From Manihot esculenta (Eukaryota > Streptophyta > Magnoliopsida > Malpighiales > Euphorbiaceae), in NCBI RefSeq assembly GCF_001659605.2, contig NC_035170.2:15824265-15888264 (forward strand): 64,000 bases of DNA, read 5' to 3'. This document shows positions 36,723-48,144 of this stretch, one piece after another. Below the pieces are notes generated by a model. That model was not told the DNA's origin and searched no databases. It saw nothing but the letters and a program-made list of their open reading frames with translations. Numbering within the stretch: position 1 is the stretch's first letter; each line of letters opens with the position of its first letter. Made by a program: the position numbers and the translations under genes.

Positions 36723-38878
36723 TGTAACGACCCGAAAATTGGACCGCTACCGGCGCTAGGATCTAGATCGGCTTAAGGCCGCCGGGACCCGTAGCAAGCC
36801 TATCCTGAACTCTGTGTACCTGATAAATCCCATACATGATCAACCATAAACATAAAAACTGAAAAACTTTCCTTCCATTTACCAAGCTTGACCTGCATGC
36901 ACTATGTCTGAACACATAGAACCCCTAGGGTCAGCATAACATAGATCAGGCTTGGTTCAACACATTTCTCATCAAGAGACATTCATTCAAGATCATGCAT
37001 AACAAGGGATTAACCATACACTAGGGCAAAGCACGACTCTATCCATTACATGACATTACATAGCTATACATTACATTACATACTACATTACATACTAATC
37101 CTTTAATTTACATCATGTCCACTACTCTATTACATAACCAAAACCATAGCCAACTCATACTCATCACTCTGCTGACTCTGACTTCTCATAGCTAACTCTG
37201 GCCCTGCAAAACTGGGGGTGAGGGAGGGGGTGAGCTACTAGAGCCCAGTGAGTAGAAACAATGAAAACAGTTCATTAATTACATGCTTTCATGGAATGCA
37301 TCACAGCACAAACATTTCACATCTCGGATTGGACATGATCTCAAAACTCCCTTTATCAGTGTCCGGCCCCCAAAGGAGCTCACACAGGTCTTTCCTTACT
37401 TAACAGATTGTGGGCTATTGAGGTCGCCTTGGTCCATCCACATCATCAGTAAATAATGCAATGCATCATATTCGTGACTACTAATGCAATCAACCTATTG
37501 CATACGCATGGTGCATGAAACATGCTAAAGCATTTACTTTCTCAATTTAAAACATTAAGTTTAGTTCCACTCACCTCTGGCAGACGCTGGACTGACTCTG
37601 CAACAGCTAACACTGATGGCCTCCTCGGTCCCTCGGGTTCGATCCTACACAGATGGACTCGAATGAGGTGCCAAACACACTCGAAACAACTCATAAACAA
37701 CTCATAAACAACTCCCCAAAACCCCCTAAAGCATCCTAGAACAATCATAGCAATCATGCAAAGGAAGGCTGGACAGGGCACTTTCGGCGGCAGGTTCGGC
37801 GGCCGAAACCCCTCTCCAGAGCCGAAACTCAGCTACTTTCGGCGGCACCTTCGGCTGCCGAAAGTCCCTCCAGAGACGAAACTCATGCATGTTCGGCAGC
37901 ACTTTCGGCGGCCGAACCTCCCTCCAGAGCCGAAAGTCCAAACTTTCGGGGGCAACCTTAGGCGGCCAAAACCACCTTCACAAGGGGTTCGGCGGCCGAA
38001 CCTACCTTCGGCTGCCGAACCTGAGTTCATCCAGAACCCAGCCTCATGCACAACCAAGCCTCCCAAACCTTCCACACACCCAAAACATGCATCTAACCCC
38101 TTCAAAACATGCATAACTCATACAATAAGCATCTAGGAGCTGCAAACAAGCTTAACCTCCAACATAAAGCATACATAGGCATAAAGGGTCCATAAACCCT
38201 CACATGCACAACCATGCAACTCATGCATCAAAACCCCCAAAACCCTTCCTAAAACTTACTTAAAACTTCATAAAAGCTGAGGATCTACACTTACCTCTTG
38301 AAGAACAAGGGTTGGTGGGACCTCAAACTTGACGATATGGAGAATCCAAGCTCCAAAGTCTTCAAACTTCAAAACCTTGCTCAAAGCTCACAACTCTTCA
38401 AAACAAGGAGAAAACTCATGAAAACTTTGAAAGATTTGAAGAAACATCATGAAAACAACCAAAGGAGAGCATGAGCCTACCCTTGCACGAAAAGAGAGTG
38501 AATGCACACTCCATTGTCGGTCAACGGGGCTTTTATAGGTGGCCAACCGCCTCTCCTTCGGCGGCCAAAGCCGCATGCAAACCTTTACCACATTCGGCGG
38601 CCGAACATGGACTTCGGAGGCAGTAAAACCATGCAATGTTCGACGGCCGAACTTCACCTTCGGTGGCCGAACCTAGCAAAGGCCTTCTTGGTCTTTTCTC
38701 TTCAAAACTCAATTCCTTTTGCATTAAAACTATACAAACATTGAAAAACATTTTAGAAAACATATTTTACCCCTCTAGATGACTCGGACATCTTCAAAAT
38801 TCCAGATTCCAACGGAAAGTCCGCCGGAAGGTAGGGATTCCGATGCCGGAATCTAGCCGGGTATTACAATGGGTGCGG
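36723..38878 (-). repeat. 5' LTR of Tekay C
   Basis: LTR of 2156 bp, partner of 31475-34147 and lacking the MITE. It is followed by the ATGGG duplication. Confidence 0.92.
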
Positions 38879-38883
38879 TGGTA

Positions 38884-40295
38884 CTAGTAGTACTTGTCAG
38901 GATCTCGCCGGCTCACATCTGCTTTCATAGGCTTGAGCCACTAGAGGAACTCCTTATCCTGAACTGCCATGAGCACTTCGGCTCTGGATGCGTTGAGGGG
39001 GGTTATTGCTTTAGGGACCCGAGGTAATATGGCCTCTGCTCCCTCCTGTCCCAGGGCTGCCTATACACCTCTGGGCCTTTATTCTGCCTTCTCTCCGGTC
39101 TCTTCTATCTCCTTTCTTTTAAGGCTTTTTCTTTGTCTCCAACCTCCCTGGCGAATCTACTGGTTGTATATATTTCTCTGCTCTCTTCATTAGTTTGGCC
39201 AGGGTGGTGGGTGGCTTCCTGCATAGCGACACAAAGAATTCTGGGGACGTAGTCCCCTTCTGCATAGCCTCTACAGCTCAACTTTCATCCAGCTCTGGGA
39301 TCTGCAGGGCTTCCGTATTGAAACGGGCTACGTACTCCCTTAAGGGCTCATTTTTTCTCTGCCGAACGGTCTCCAAATAACTGGTCTTCCTCTCAGCTGA
39401 GACCCCTGCTATGAAGATGTTGGCAAGGTCTCTAAAGCTTCTGATGCTTTCAACCTCCAAACTGTTAAACTAGGCCCTCGCTGGCCCTATGAGCATTATA
39501 GGGAATACCTTGCACATTAAGGCATCCGACAAAGTTTGTAGCTCCATAAAAGTTTTGTAGTTAAGAATGTGCTCCCTCGGATTCCCCGCTTCATCGTATG
39601 TCGCCATGGTGGCATCATGAACTTTTTGGGGATGGAATCCTGCTGGATCTATCCCGAAAAAGGTGAAGATGTTGGTAGGAGGGTCTAGCTGTGGTCTTTT
39701 CCCCCCAGCTCAACCAGGAGCTGCTCCTTCATCTTCTGTAGTTTTTGATCTACGTCTACCTCTTCTTGCCTCGGTCTCTCCTCCATGCGGTACCCATCCT
39801 TCCATTCTTCACTATCTGTCCTCCTGGCCGTTCTTGCAGAATAGCTTTCTGCCTCATTATTCTTGATGAGTTCCCTCACTCTTCTCCCACGAGCCCTGGC
39901 TAATGGCTCTTGCTCCTTATCAGCTCCTCTACTCCTTTCTCCACTTCTGTGGCTACTTTGCTGAGGGATTTGGTGGTTAAAGGTAGGTTAAGGTTTTGTG
40001 GTATGGACCCCTTCAGCTATAGAGAATACGTTCAATGGGGTATTGAGACCCCTCTGCTGCATTATCTGCCTAGCCAGTGGGCAGCGTTTTGTAACTGAGG
40101 TGCCATGGTTTGGAGTTCTTGGTTAGATATGGTGGTTCTGGGTGTATTCTCTGCCGAGCTTGGCGAGGGTTTATACAACATTGTTGGTTGGCTAGCAGGA
40201 GTTGTAGGGCTAGAGAAAGAGAACAGTTGCCCGTCTTGAGTAGAGCTCAGGTCATTTGGGGTATTAACGGTGTTGTTTTCGTTATGGTTTATCAT
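38884..40295 (-). pseudogene. gag: Tat gag, 5' and central part
   Basis: The minus frame starts at MINHNENNTVN near 40295 and includes the retrotransposon gag core (SIRSFRDLANIF, YLETVRQRKNEPLREYVARFN at 39460-39278) and the region before HGHDT. Several stops interrupt it (for example at 40062 and 39278). It continues in 31474-31316 beyond the Tekay C insertion. Confidence 0.8.
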
Positions 40296-40354
40296 CGTGG
40301 ATCTCAATGGATATTGTAAGAAAGCAACTCCGGTGACGAAAATATCTCCTTCAT

Positions 40355-40372
40355 TTCCCAATGACGGCGCCA
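40355..40372 (-). promoter_or_regulatory. Primer binding site, Tat element
   Basis: Minus-strand TGGCGCCGTCATTGGGAA lies two bases from the LTR end CATCA. The TGGCGCCG start is typical of Tat/Athila PBS; the exact tRNA is not assigned. Confidence 0.78.
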
Positions 40373-40374
40373 AT

Positions 40375-40828
40375 TGATGTTCTGAGATCCAGAAAAATAA
40401 GGTTTTACAGTGTGAGTATGAGCTTAGATGGAGAGGAAGACCTTCCTCCCCTTTTATCCCTTTCCTTTTGTCTGCTAGTGATGTCTAACAGCCTCTCTGC
40501 TACAGTACCACCTATCTCTGTCACTCAGGTCCACACATACGAGCGTGTCAGAGCCCTTTTCCACGTTAAGCGGCCATTTAACTCCAACCGGCGCGCATGC
40601 CGACAAGGCTGTGAAGTGACTGGGTCTGCTATCTCTCCTTATGTCACATCACCGGGTTGGATTTTTTTCCATTGGACCTAAGCTCGCAGGTGACCCGGCC
40701 TGCCCTACGTGTGTGGGTCAGGGTCTGAAATGCTGGGTTGTCAGCCTAAAGGGTTTCGCGGGCTTTGGGCCAACTCTGTTTTCTTGGGTCTGGCCTTGCC
40801 CAGGGTGAATGAGATCCGACGGTCATCA
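40375..40828 (-). repeat. 5' LTR of the Tat element
   Basis: 454 bp reading TGATGTTCTGAG...GGTCATCA on the plus strand, with terminal TGATG/CATCA. The partner LTR is not in the window, so the right boundary rests on the terminal inverted repeat and on the abrupt shift to AT-rich sequence after 40830. Confidence 0.72.
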
Positions 40829-40847
40829 GATTCGATTGCATTTTTAT

Positions 40848-42170
40848 TGATAGCAATAACATCACGCAACAAGTTTGAATTATTTAAATGTCTTTAATTT
40901 TTTAAATATTATTTTAGTTTCCTATAAATTAGAAAAATATAATCATGCTAATTGTCAAATTTTTTGTTATAACCATCCTTATTAGTCGGGATTAGTTTGT
41001 TAATTTTTTTCTTATAAATATGCTTTATTTGAATTCAATAAAGTGTAACTTTTTTAAAATTTTATTTTGTCAAAATGGTCAACAACGATCTTTCTTTAAA
41101 TACTCTTCAAATCCTTACTAGTGATAATACGAGAGATAATGAGTGAAAATGCAATCATATCTTTAAATATATAATCTTTTGAAAGGTTATTTTTGAAGAT
41201 ACACCAATAGAATCTATTTCTAACAATCCTATTCTTACTCAAATTAAAGCCCACTTAGAAGAAAAACTAAAAAATACAAAGCCAAAACTCTCATATAAAA
41301 TTGTGTTGCAGAATCTATTTTTCTCAAAATTATAATGTGTCAAATGGCAAAAGAAGTTTGGGATAAATTTAAAGTGGAGTATAAGGTAGTGATAAAATCA
41401 AACAAATACAAAATTAGAGCATCAATAAAAATTTTGAAGCTTTATGCATGTATAAAAATGAGACTATTGCTAACTGTTGTGATAAAATTTGTTCAATTCT
41501 TAATAGGATCAGATTGCTTGGTGAAGATTTTTTTGATAGTAGAATTATTGGAAAATTTCTTATGGCATTTTCGGAGAGGTTTGAATAGAAAATCTTCTGT
41601 TTAAAAGAGTTTGAGGATCTCATTTCTGTTTCTTCTATATAATTATTGAATGCTTTTGAAGTCCAAGAATAAAGAAAAGTCTTGAGAGACGAAGTTTGTG
41701 TCCCAGTTACAGAGTGCATTTCTTGTAAAAAAATAAAAAATACAATAAGGTAAAATATCTATCTTGTAAGTACTATAAAAAACCATGCACTTAGAAAAAA
41801 TATTGCTGGTGGAGATCCGATACTATTTATGGAATTTGTAAATAAATAAGCTATATTATAAAAGTGTGTAAATCCAAGAAAAATGACCAAAACAATGAAC
41901 ACCACAAATTATGAAAGTTAAAAGTTATGAGGAGTATTTTTATTGAGAAAAAAATACCGCTTGGTGTTTCATTTGGATATTAAAGAGAAGTGTTGAAATT
42001 AATCACATCTAGCTGCAAATTTGAATTATTCAAATATTTTTAATGTTATTTTAATTTTCTAAAAATTAGCAGCATATAATCACGCTAGTAACCATACTTA
42101 TTAGTTGGAAATGGTTTATTAATTTTTCCTTATAAATGTAATTATTTGGATTTAATAAAATGTGTCACCA
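40848..42170 (+). mobile_element. Gag-only copia-derived element with short LTRs
   Basis: Two related AT-rich blocks of about 180-210 bp (about 40848-41060 and 41991-42170) flank a copia gag remnant. They share gtttgaattatt.aaat, ttataa.cat.cttattag.. and taatttttt.cttataaat in order. The right block starts with TGTTGAAATT directly after a purine run (aaagagaag), as an LTR should. No protease, RT or integrase is present. The size and content match the TR-GAG class. LTR ends and PBS are not exactly defined because of decay. Confidence 0.68.
41076..41930 (+). pseudogene. gag: Copia gag (UBN2-type) remnant
   Basis: The plus frame gives CQMAKEVWDKFKVEY at 41335, then a LLGEDF-like segment, ERFE-like and ESLEDL-like parts in shifted frames. 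It ends in a decayed double zinc knuckle region (around CKYYKKPCT, CWW and CVNPRK, 41770-41880). It resembles copia gag proteins with a UBN2 domain. Many stops and frameshifts make it inactive. Confidence 0.72.
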
Positions 42171-42369
42171 ATATGTTCATTTCAACGTCTCTTTACTTAT
42201 TCTTCTTTATTTTTTTGTTATATTTTCAACTTTTAAACTTGTTCAATGTTTTTCCCTTTGTGGTCCCTTTGTAGTCCCTTTGTGACTCGTTGCTCCCTTT
42301 GTAGTCCCTTTGTGACTGGATATTATCACATTTTTCTCTTTTTTAAACCTAACTTCTTCTTTCTCCTTC

Positions 42370-43245
42370 CTCATAAAAGATGATCTGCGTCAATTGACTA
42401 TCGATGAAAAAAAAAAATGTTGTTGTTCCTATTAAGAGCTCCAGAGATATTCCAATCGTCACTTATGATTTCTGTATGGTGGGAATGTTTCTCACATATA
42501 ATCTAATCAATTTTCAGAATATTCAGACCTATTTGGCATATTTATGACGGTAATTCTCAGACAATTATTGCATTGAAGGATTTGGTTCCTAATTACAAGT
42601 CGGACATTTTATTTTTGATAGAAACAAAAACTCTTAGTTCTCGTATGAAATTTTTTCGTAATTTTTTACATTTTGATGGTTGCTTCTCAGTCAATAGAAT
42701 TGACTAGGATTGGAAGGAAACATTTCGTTAATGTGGAAGAGTCATGGATCTGTTTCTATGGTTGGCTTTTCTTCAAATTTTATTGATTCGGTTATTTCGG
42801 AAGGTAATATTCAATGGAGGTTTACTAGTTATTATGGGTTTCCGGAATCGCAATGACGACGTTAGTTTTGGAATTTTATTCGAGTTTTATTTAGTATAAA
42901 CTCTCTTCCGTGACTTTGTTCGAGAGACTTTAATGATTTATACTCGAGAGATGAGAAAGAAAGAGCTCATCTTTGCTAAATTATCTTATGCATGGGTTTA
43001 GGGAGACACTTGAAAAATATTTTTGCTAAATTATCTTATGCAGGGTTTGATTTTGAATGATTGTAAATATTTGTTAGACTCTAGAACTGATATTTTTATT
43101 AGATGGGTTTATCGTAATATTGTTCTAACTGCTCATACTTTGGCTAGAGAATTTATAAGGTATAATCGTTTTTTTGTTTGGGATGATATTTTTTTTTGTT
43201 TCATGGAATTTTATTAATATAATAAGTAGTTTTACTTTAAAAGAA
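42370..43245 (+). mobile_element. LINE (L1-type) deletion derivative, copy 1
   Basis: It contains the ORF1 start (DDLRQLTIDE..., then VTYDFCMVGMFLTYN, about 42380-42530), joined to the ORF2 endonuclease start (ALKDLVPNYKSDILFLIETK, about 42560-42720). The endonuclease runs to about 42965 and is joined to the RNase H C-terminus (DCKYLLDSRTDIFIRWVYRN, 43050-43215). RT is absent. A 45-bp internal duplication (tttgctaaattatcttatgca) occurs at 42974-43040. It ends in an A-rich tail near 43240, as copy 2 does. Confidence 0.8.
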
Positions 43246-45284
43246 AAACCTTGTTCAATCTTTAAACATTTTTCAATTTTTAAATTAAATCCTTTAAATT
43301 CAATATAATAGCTGCCTAAATTCTATTTTGTTTGGTTGCATGGAATATGTTTACCAAGATTATAAGACTTGTGTCAAAGTAGACTCCATGCACCATAGAG
43401 ATTGGTAGTGCTGTAGTTTTGACAAAATCTTATAATTGAAACATACACTATTACAACTGAGGATAAAGCTGCAATTGCTTACTTCTTTGCAATGGATGAA
43501 AAGATAGCTAAAATTATAATTTATTAAAAATAACATAAATTTTTTATTAAAATATACTATTATATATAAATCATGCCAATAATTTTCTCTTTATTTTATG
43601 GGTCAACTGGGAATATTTGTTGTGTTTGAGTAGCGGCCAAAGTCCAAAATCTCTGCTAATTTTATTGGTGAACAAGCAAGAACAAAAATTTGTCTTAACC
43701 TGTGCATCCGTTTTGGAGACGAGCCAAAGTTTGACAACTGCTAAACAACCACGTTCCACTGCCAATTAGAAAAGTTCCACCGCCCAAATCTAGTAAAGGA
43801 TTCTGTATATTATAACATATACTGGTTTGGAATATTTTATTTTGGTCCAAGTTTGCTTACTTTTTTTCTTCTCACATCCTATATATATGCATAAAGATTA
43901 CAAAATTTATTTTCTTATATTTTTAAATTTTCAATAAATAAGCGGAGAATAATAACAAGTTTCATTCTCTACTGAGCAATTTAAATAATTTTATCTAAAT
44001 TCAATAAAAATAAAATTCAAAACAATTTATAACTTAAATTACCCAGTTTGAAATCAAATGATTTTTTTTTTCTTTTTTATATTTCATAAAAATTATATTT
44101 CTTGATATTTATAATTATTTTTTCAAATAATACTATTTTCAAAAAATTGAATTTAAGTTTTTATTTCCTGATAAGTCTCACCATTATATTAATACTTTTT
44201 CGTAAAAAAAAAAATAATCATTTGCCACCCTTTGACTAATGAGTTGTTTTATTATTTTTTTTTTTCAATTTTTAAAAAATGGGAAGAAATTAAGAATGGG
44301 AAGTGGTCGGTCGGACTCCGAAAGCCCTTGAAAGTGAAGTTGGTAAAAGGTGTCCACTTGTAATAAGAATTTAATAATATCCATAAAAATAGTCAAGCTA
44401 GGTCTATGTATATTCTGAAACTAAGGCTAAGGTTGGGCATACCTATAGAGTGAACTTTCAAGAAGCCGACAGCTATGAGCTCCAAAAATGACTTAAAAAA
44501 AAAAAAATCAAATTAGTTATACATTTTTACAAGTAATAATGGTAATGCTCTCAGTAATTAATCATGATGTTGCACTTAAACTGCTAGGTATCCCTCAAAA
44601 TTTCTCAATTCAAATTTAAATCGGATTAATATTTTCAATATTTTAATCTGTTAAATTTGATTAAAAATTATTTTAAATTATGTAAATCTGTATTATTTAA
44701 ATAAAATTCAAACCTTGTTAATTTTATATATTTTAATAAAATAATATTTTTATTAACAAATTTTCATTTGAAAATTTAATATTTTTAAAAAATATTTAAA
44801 TTTTAGTTTTTAAATAAAAATATATAAATAAAATTTATAATATTATTAAATATATATATATTTTATATTAAATTAATTATTTATATAAATATATTCAAAT
44901 AATAAATATTCACGAAAATATTAATTTTTAGATCCAAACTCATATTGTATGATTTATTCGTTTGTTTGGTTATACGACTAATGAAAGTTAATTATATCTT
45001 AATTAGTATGCTTATAATTATGTTTGAAAATATATGTAATTGTACCAGTTTTGATTTGTCATACACAGTACACACATGCATAGAGTATTTTTTATAACTA
45101 TACAAAATTAATAAAATAAATTGAAAATTATATATTTAATAAATTAATAAAATAAACTTTTGATTCCACATGCATTTTATTATCACTGACATGATTGTCA
45201 ATTTTTATTATCACCAAAAGTTTATAATATAATTTTAATTTAAATATAAAATATAAAAATATTTTTAATATAAAATAATAAATA
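43246..45284. other. AT-rich intergenic sequence
   Basis: No supportable gene on either strand. 44300-44470 is less AT-rich and may be old unique host DNA; the rest is low-complexity A/T sequence. Confidence 0.6.
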
Positions 45285-45331
45285 ATGAGCTTACAGAATT
45301 AAAGGTATCTATTATGAAATTAGAGGCAAAA

Positions 45332-47227
45332 CACTATAAAAATCTGCCAAAATAATAACGGATATTATTAACGGATTTAAATCCGTTACAAATTTATAAC
45401 GAATTAATAATGGATTTTATATTCTATTACTAATTTTTATTATTTAGTAACGAATGTTGTATTCCGTTATTAAATTTATTACTTAATAAAATTATTTATA
45501 AATTTAATAATTGATTTTAAAATCCATTACTAAATTAGCTAAAAATTAGTAACGGTTTAAATTGGTTACTTAATCGGTTATTAAATAAATAAATTAAATG
45601 ATTAAAATAGTAACGAATTTAATAACGAAATGCAATCTATTATATAATTAGTAACAGATTAAATCCGTTATTATTTTTTTAGCAAAAAATCGACTTTTTA
45701 TTTTTTGAAATTTTATATTTTCTTTTTAAATTAGTAACGGATATAATCTGTTACTAAATGTTTACTAATTTAAAAATTAGTAACGGATTCTATAATCTGA
45801 TACTAAATTTTAGAGAATAAAATACCGCACTTTTAAATTTCGCCTTTTTTATTTCTAATTTAATAACGGAAAAAATCTATTACTGAATCCGTTACAAATA
45901 TAAAAATTAGTAACGGATTAAGAAATCCGTTACTAAAATTTAGATAATAATACCGCATTTTTATTTTAATTTGCCCGCATTTTTTTAATAAATTTAGTAA
46001 CGGATTCAATTCGTTACTAAATCCGTTACTAATTCGCGTATTTATATATTAACCCATTTTATTTCCCTTCATTTCATTCTCTTTCTTTCTCCTCTTCTCT
46101 CCTCATTCCTTCATTTTCCCCTTATCTTATTTTCTTCTCTCATCTCCCTTCATTTCATTCATTTCTTTCATTTGTTATCTCCTCATTCCTTCATTTTTCC
46201 CTTATCTTATTTTCTTCTCTCAATTATTTTCTTCCATTTTCTCTTCAATTTTTTTTCATTTTTAATCTTCCTTTTATCTCTTAATTTTTATTTCATTTTC
46301 TTTATTTTCTCTCATTTTTTTGTCATTTTCTTCTATTTTCTTTCATTTTCTTCCATTTTTTTTCTCAACCACTTTCTATCATTTTCCCTTCCTTTTTCTT
46401 TCATTATTCATTCATTTACTTTCTTTTCTCTCATATATATACTCTAACTTTTTTCTTTCATTCTTTTCTATATCCTCATTTTCTATTTATTTTTCTTCAT
46501 CTTTCTCTCATTTTCTTACTTTTTTCTCATTTTCTTTAATTTCCCCCTTTTCCTTATTTTCTCTTCATTTTTATCATTATTTTCTTCTATTTTCTTTCTT
46601 TCATATTTTTTCTTTTGTATCTCATTTTTTTTCCATTCTCTCACATTTTTTCATTTTTTAGATTTTTCTCATGTAATTTTATAAGAATTTTCTTATAAAA
46701 TTAATAAAATTTAAAATATTAAAGTTAATATTTAATGTAAAATGCAATGAAAAAATTAATAGTTTACCATAATTAAATTATTATTTAATATAAAATATAA
46801 TGAAATAAATTAATAATTTAATATAATTTTTAAAATATTTTTTAAAAATTAACCACAAATTTAATAATGGAATATAAAGTTAATATATTTTTTATTTTAT
46901 CAAATTAGTTATGGATTAGTAACGAATTTCTATCTGTTACTAAATTTAGTAACAGATTTAATTTATATATATATTTATATATTTTTTAAAATTTTTATTA
47001 AATTATTAACGGATTTTGAATCCGTTACTAAATTTCATTACAAATCCGTTACTAATTCCGTTACAAAATTAGTAACGGATTGCTAATCGGTTACTATTGC
47101 ATTAACAACGAGGTTCATAGTAACAGATATAAATCAGTTACTAATCCGTTACTAAACAGATTAGTAACAGATTTTTCATTGATTTGTAACGAAAAAATCC
47201 ATTACTAATTTGGAAAATCTTGTAGTG
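45332..47227. mobile_element. Non-autonomous CACTA (En/Spm) element
   Basis: The ends read CACTATAAAAATC... and ...GATTTTCCAAATTA in reverse complement, with terminal CACTA/TAGTG, and a 3-bp duplication AAA on both sides (45329-45331, 47228-47230). Both ends are packed with subterminal motifs (gtaacggatt and aatccgttac in both orientations, about 45355-46045 and 46905-47200), the typical transposase binding arrangement. No transposase. The centre is a pyrimidine-rich tract. Confidence 0.88.
46050..46670 (+). repeat. Pyrimidine-rich low-complexity tract in CACTA
   Basis: Long runs of ttttc, tttca and tctcat with almost no purines. Open frames here only encode F/S/L/H-rich strings and are not considered genes. 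Confidence 0.88.
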
Positions 47228-47230
47228 AAA

Positions 47231-48144
47231 AAATATCTGTTTCGGTTTTTTAATAATGTTGATTTTGAAAATATAGGGAATGGGGGCCCTTGGTTGTACA
47301 ATCGAACCCTGCTTGTTTGGAAGGAGATACAAGGTAATGAAAATCCTCTCCATATCCTAACTCATTCTAATTTTTGGGTTCTGATTAAAGACTTCCCTTC
47401 TGATTATTATAACGAGTGACTAAATTGGTCAGAGATTTTGTTGGCCACTATAAAGAGTATGATATGAAAAATGCTTCAGCTATGTCACCGGGCCCTATGA
47501 GAGTTAAAGTTTGTTTGGACATTCGGCAACCTTTGAAACAGCGGAAGAAGTTTGTTGGAGATGATGGTACTGTGTTTACTGTGAAGTTTTAATACGAAAA
47601 GCTGACTATTTTTTGCTATCTATATGGGAAACTGGGCCATGTGGAAGCTTTCTGTGACTTGCGGCTGAGGTTGAAGAAAGAAGATATCAAGTTTGGTTGG
47701 GGTGAGTTCCTTAGAGCACCTGTTCATCGGAACCAGAGACCGACAAGTCTGTGGCTACGTAATTCCGGCAATTCTGCTCCGCCGGGATTTGTGACAAGAT
47801 TGACATCAACTAGCAATTTTGAAAACACTAATTTGGCAGCACATAATAGGCAATTCTCCTTATTTGGCAAAAGTCAACCCATTGTAAATAAGGAGACTGA
47901 GGACCATATTATGGACATGGACAAGAATTCTGTGGGCCAAGGTAGTTCTGATAAGCTTGATGAGGAGATTACAGCTCGAATAAATGATAATGCTAAAAAA
48001 AGGTCAAGAAACACTAAACATAACATTGTTACAGGTTTTCTTTCCTCTCAACAGGATGCCTCTAACAACATCCCTGTGAATGTTAATTTGACAGGCAATA
48101 GTGGAGCGGCTCATCCCGTCAAAGGCCGGGATAGCCGAAAATAA
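47231..48144 (+). pseudogene. LINE ORF1 (DUF4283 and zinc knuckle)
   Basis: ORF1 RNA-binding protein of a plant L1-type LINE. It begins KYLFRFFNNVDFENI...GGPWLYNR (DUF4283-like) and passes a TGA at 47417 and further stops or shifts. The knuckle region reads CYLYGKLGHVEAFC, where the second Cys of a CX2CX4HX4C knuckle is Tyr. The Ser/Asn-rich tail from 47641 to 48144 is open. ORF2 starts within the last codon (ATGA overlap at 48144). Confidence 0.82.

Larger units (their letters stand above)
31475..38878 (-). mobile_element. Tekay/Del-type gypsy element C, non-autonomous
   Basis: An insertion of 7404 bp on the minus strand with a perfect 5-bp duplication ATGGG (31470-31474 and 38879-38883). 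The 3' LTR is 31475-34147 and the 5' LTR is 36723-38878. The internal region is only 2.6 kb: a shortened gag, protease and RT fragments, and the integrase tail. The LTR pair looks about 97-98 percent identical by eye while the interior is badly decayed. It is probably a parasitic copy mobilised by a relative. Confidence 0.92.
19614..40828 (-). mobile_element. Tat-lineage Ty3/gypsy element, heavily interrupted
   Basis: Minus strand order is 5' LTR (40375-40828), PBS, gag (40295-38884 and 31474-31316), protease, RT, RNase H, a second RNase H-like region, integrase (to 27502), 3' UTR tandem repeats (27311-26715 and 20132-19614), and then the copia insertion. Its own 3' LTR must lie beyond the copia insertion, left of the window. 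The Tat assignment rests on the extra RNase H domain, the integrase motifs, the PBS type and the 3' UTR tandem repeats, which are known features of Tat/Ogre elements. Gag and pol contain many breaks. Confidence 0.82.

Noticed and set aside
43571..43765. Minus-strand 64-codon open frame
   Set aside because: No start context, motif or neighbour supports it; the length is expected by chance.
46172..46661. Plus-strand open frames of about 90 and 113 codons rich in Phe, Ser and Leu
   Set aside because: They come from a pyrimidine-rich low-complexity tract inside a CACTA element; the peptide mirrors the base composition and has no domain.
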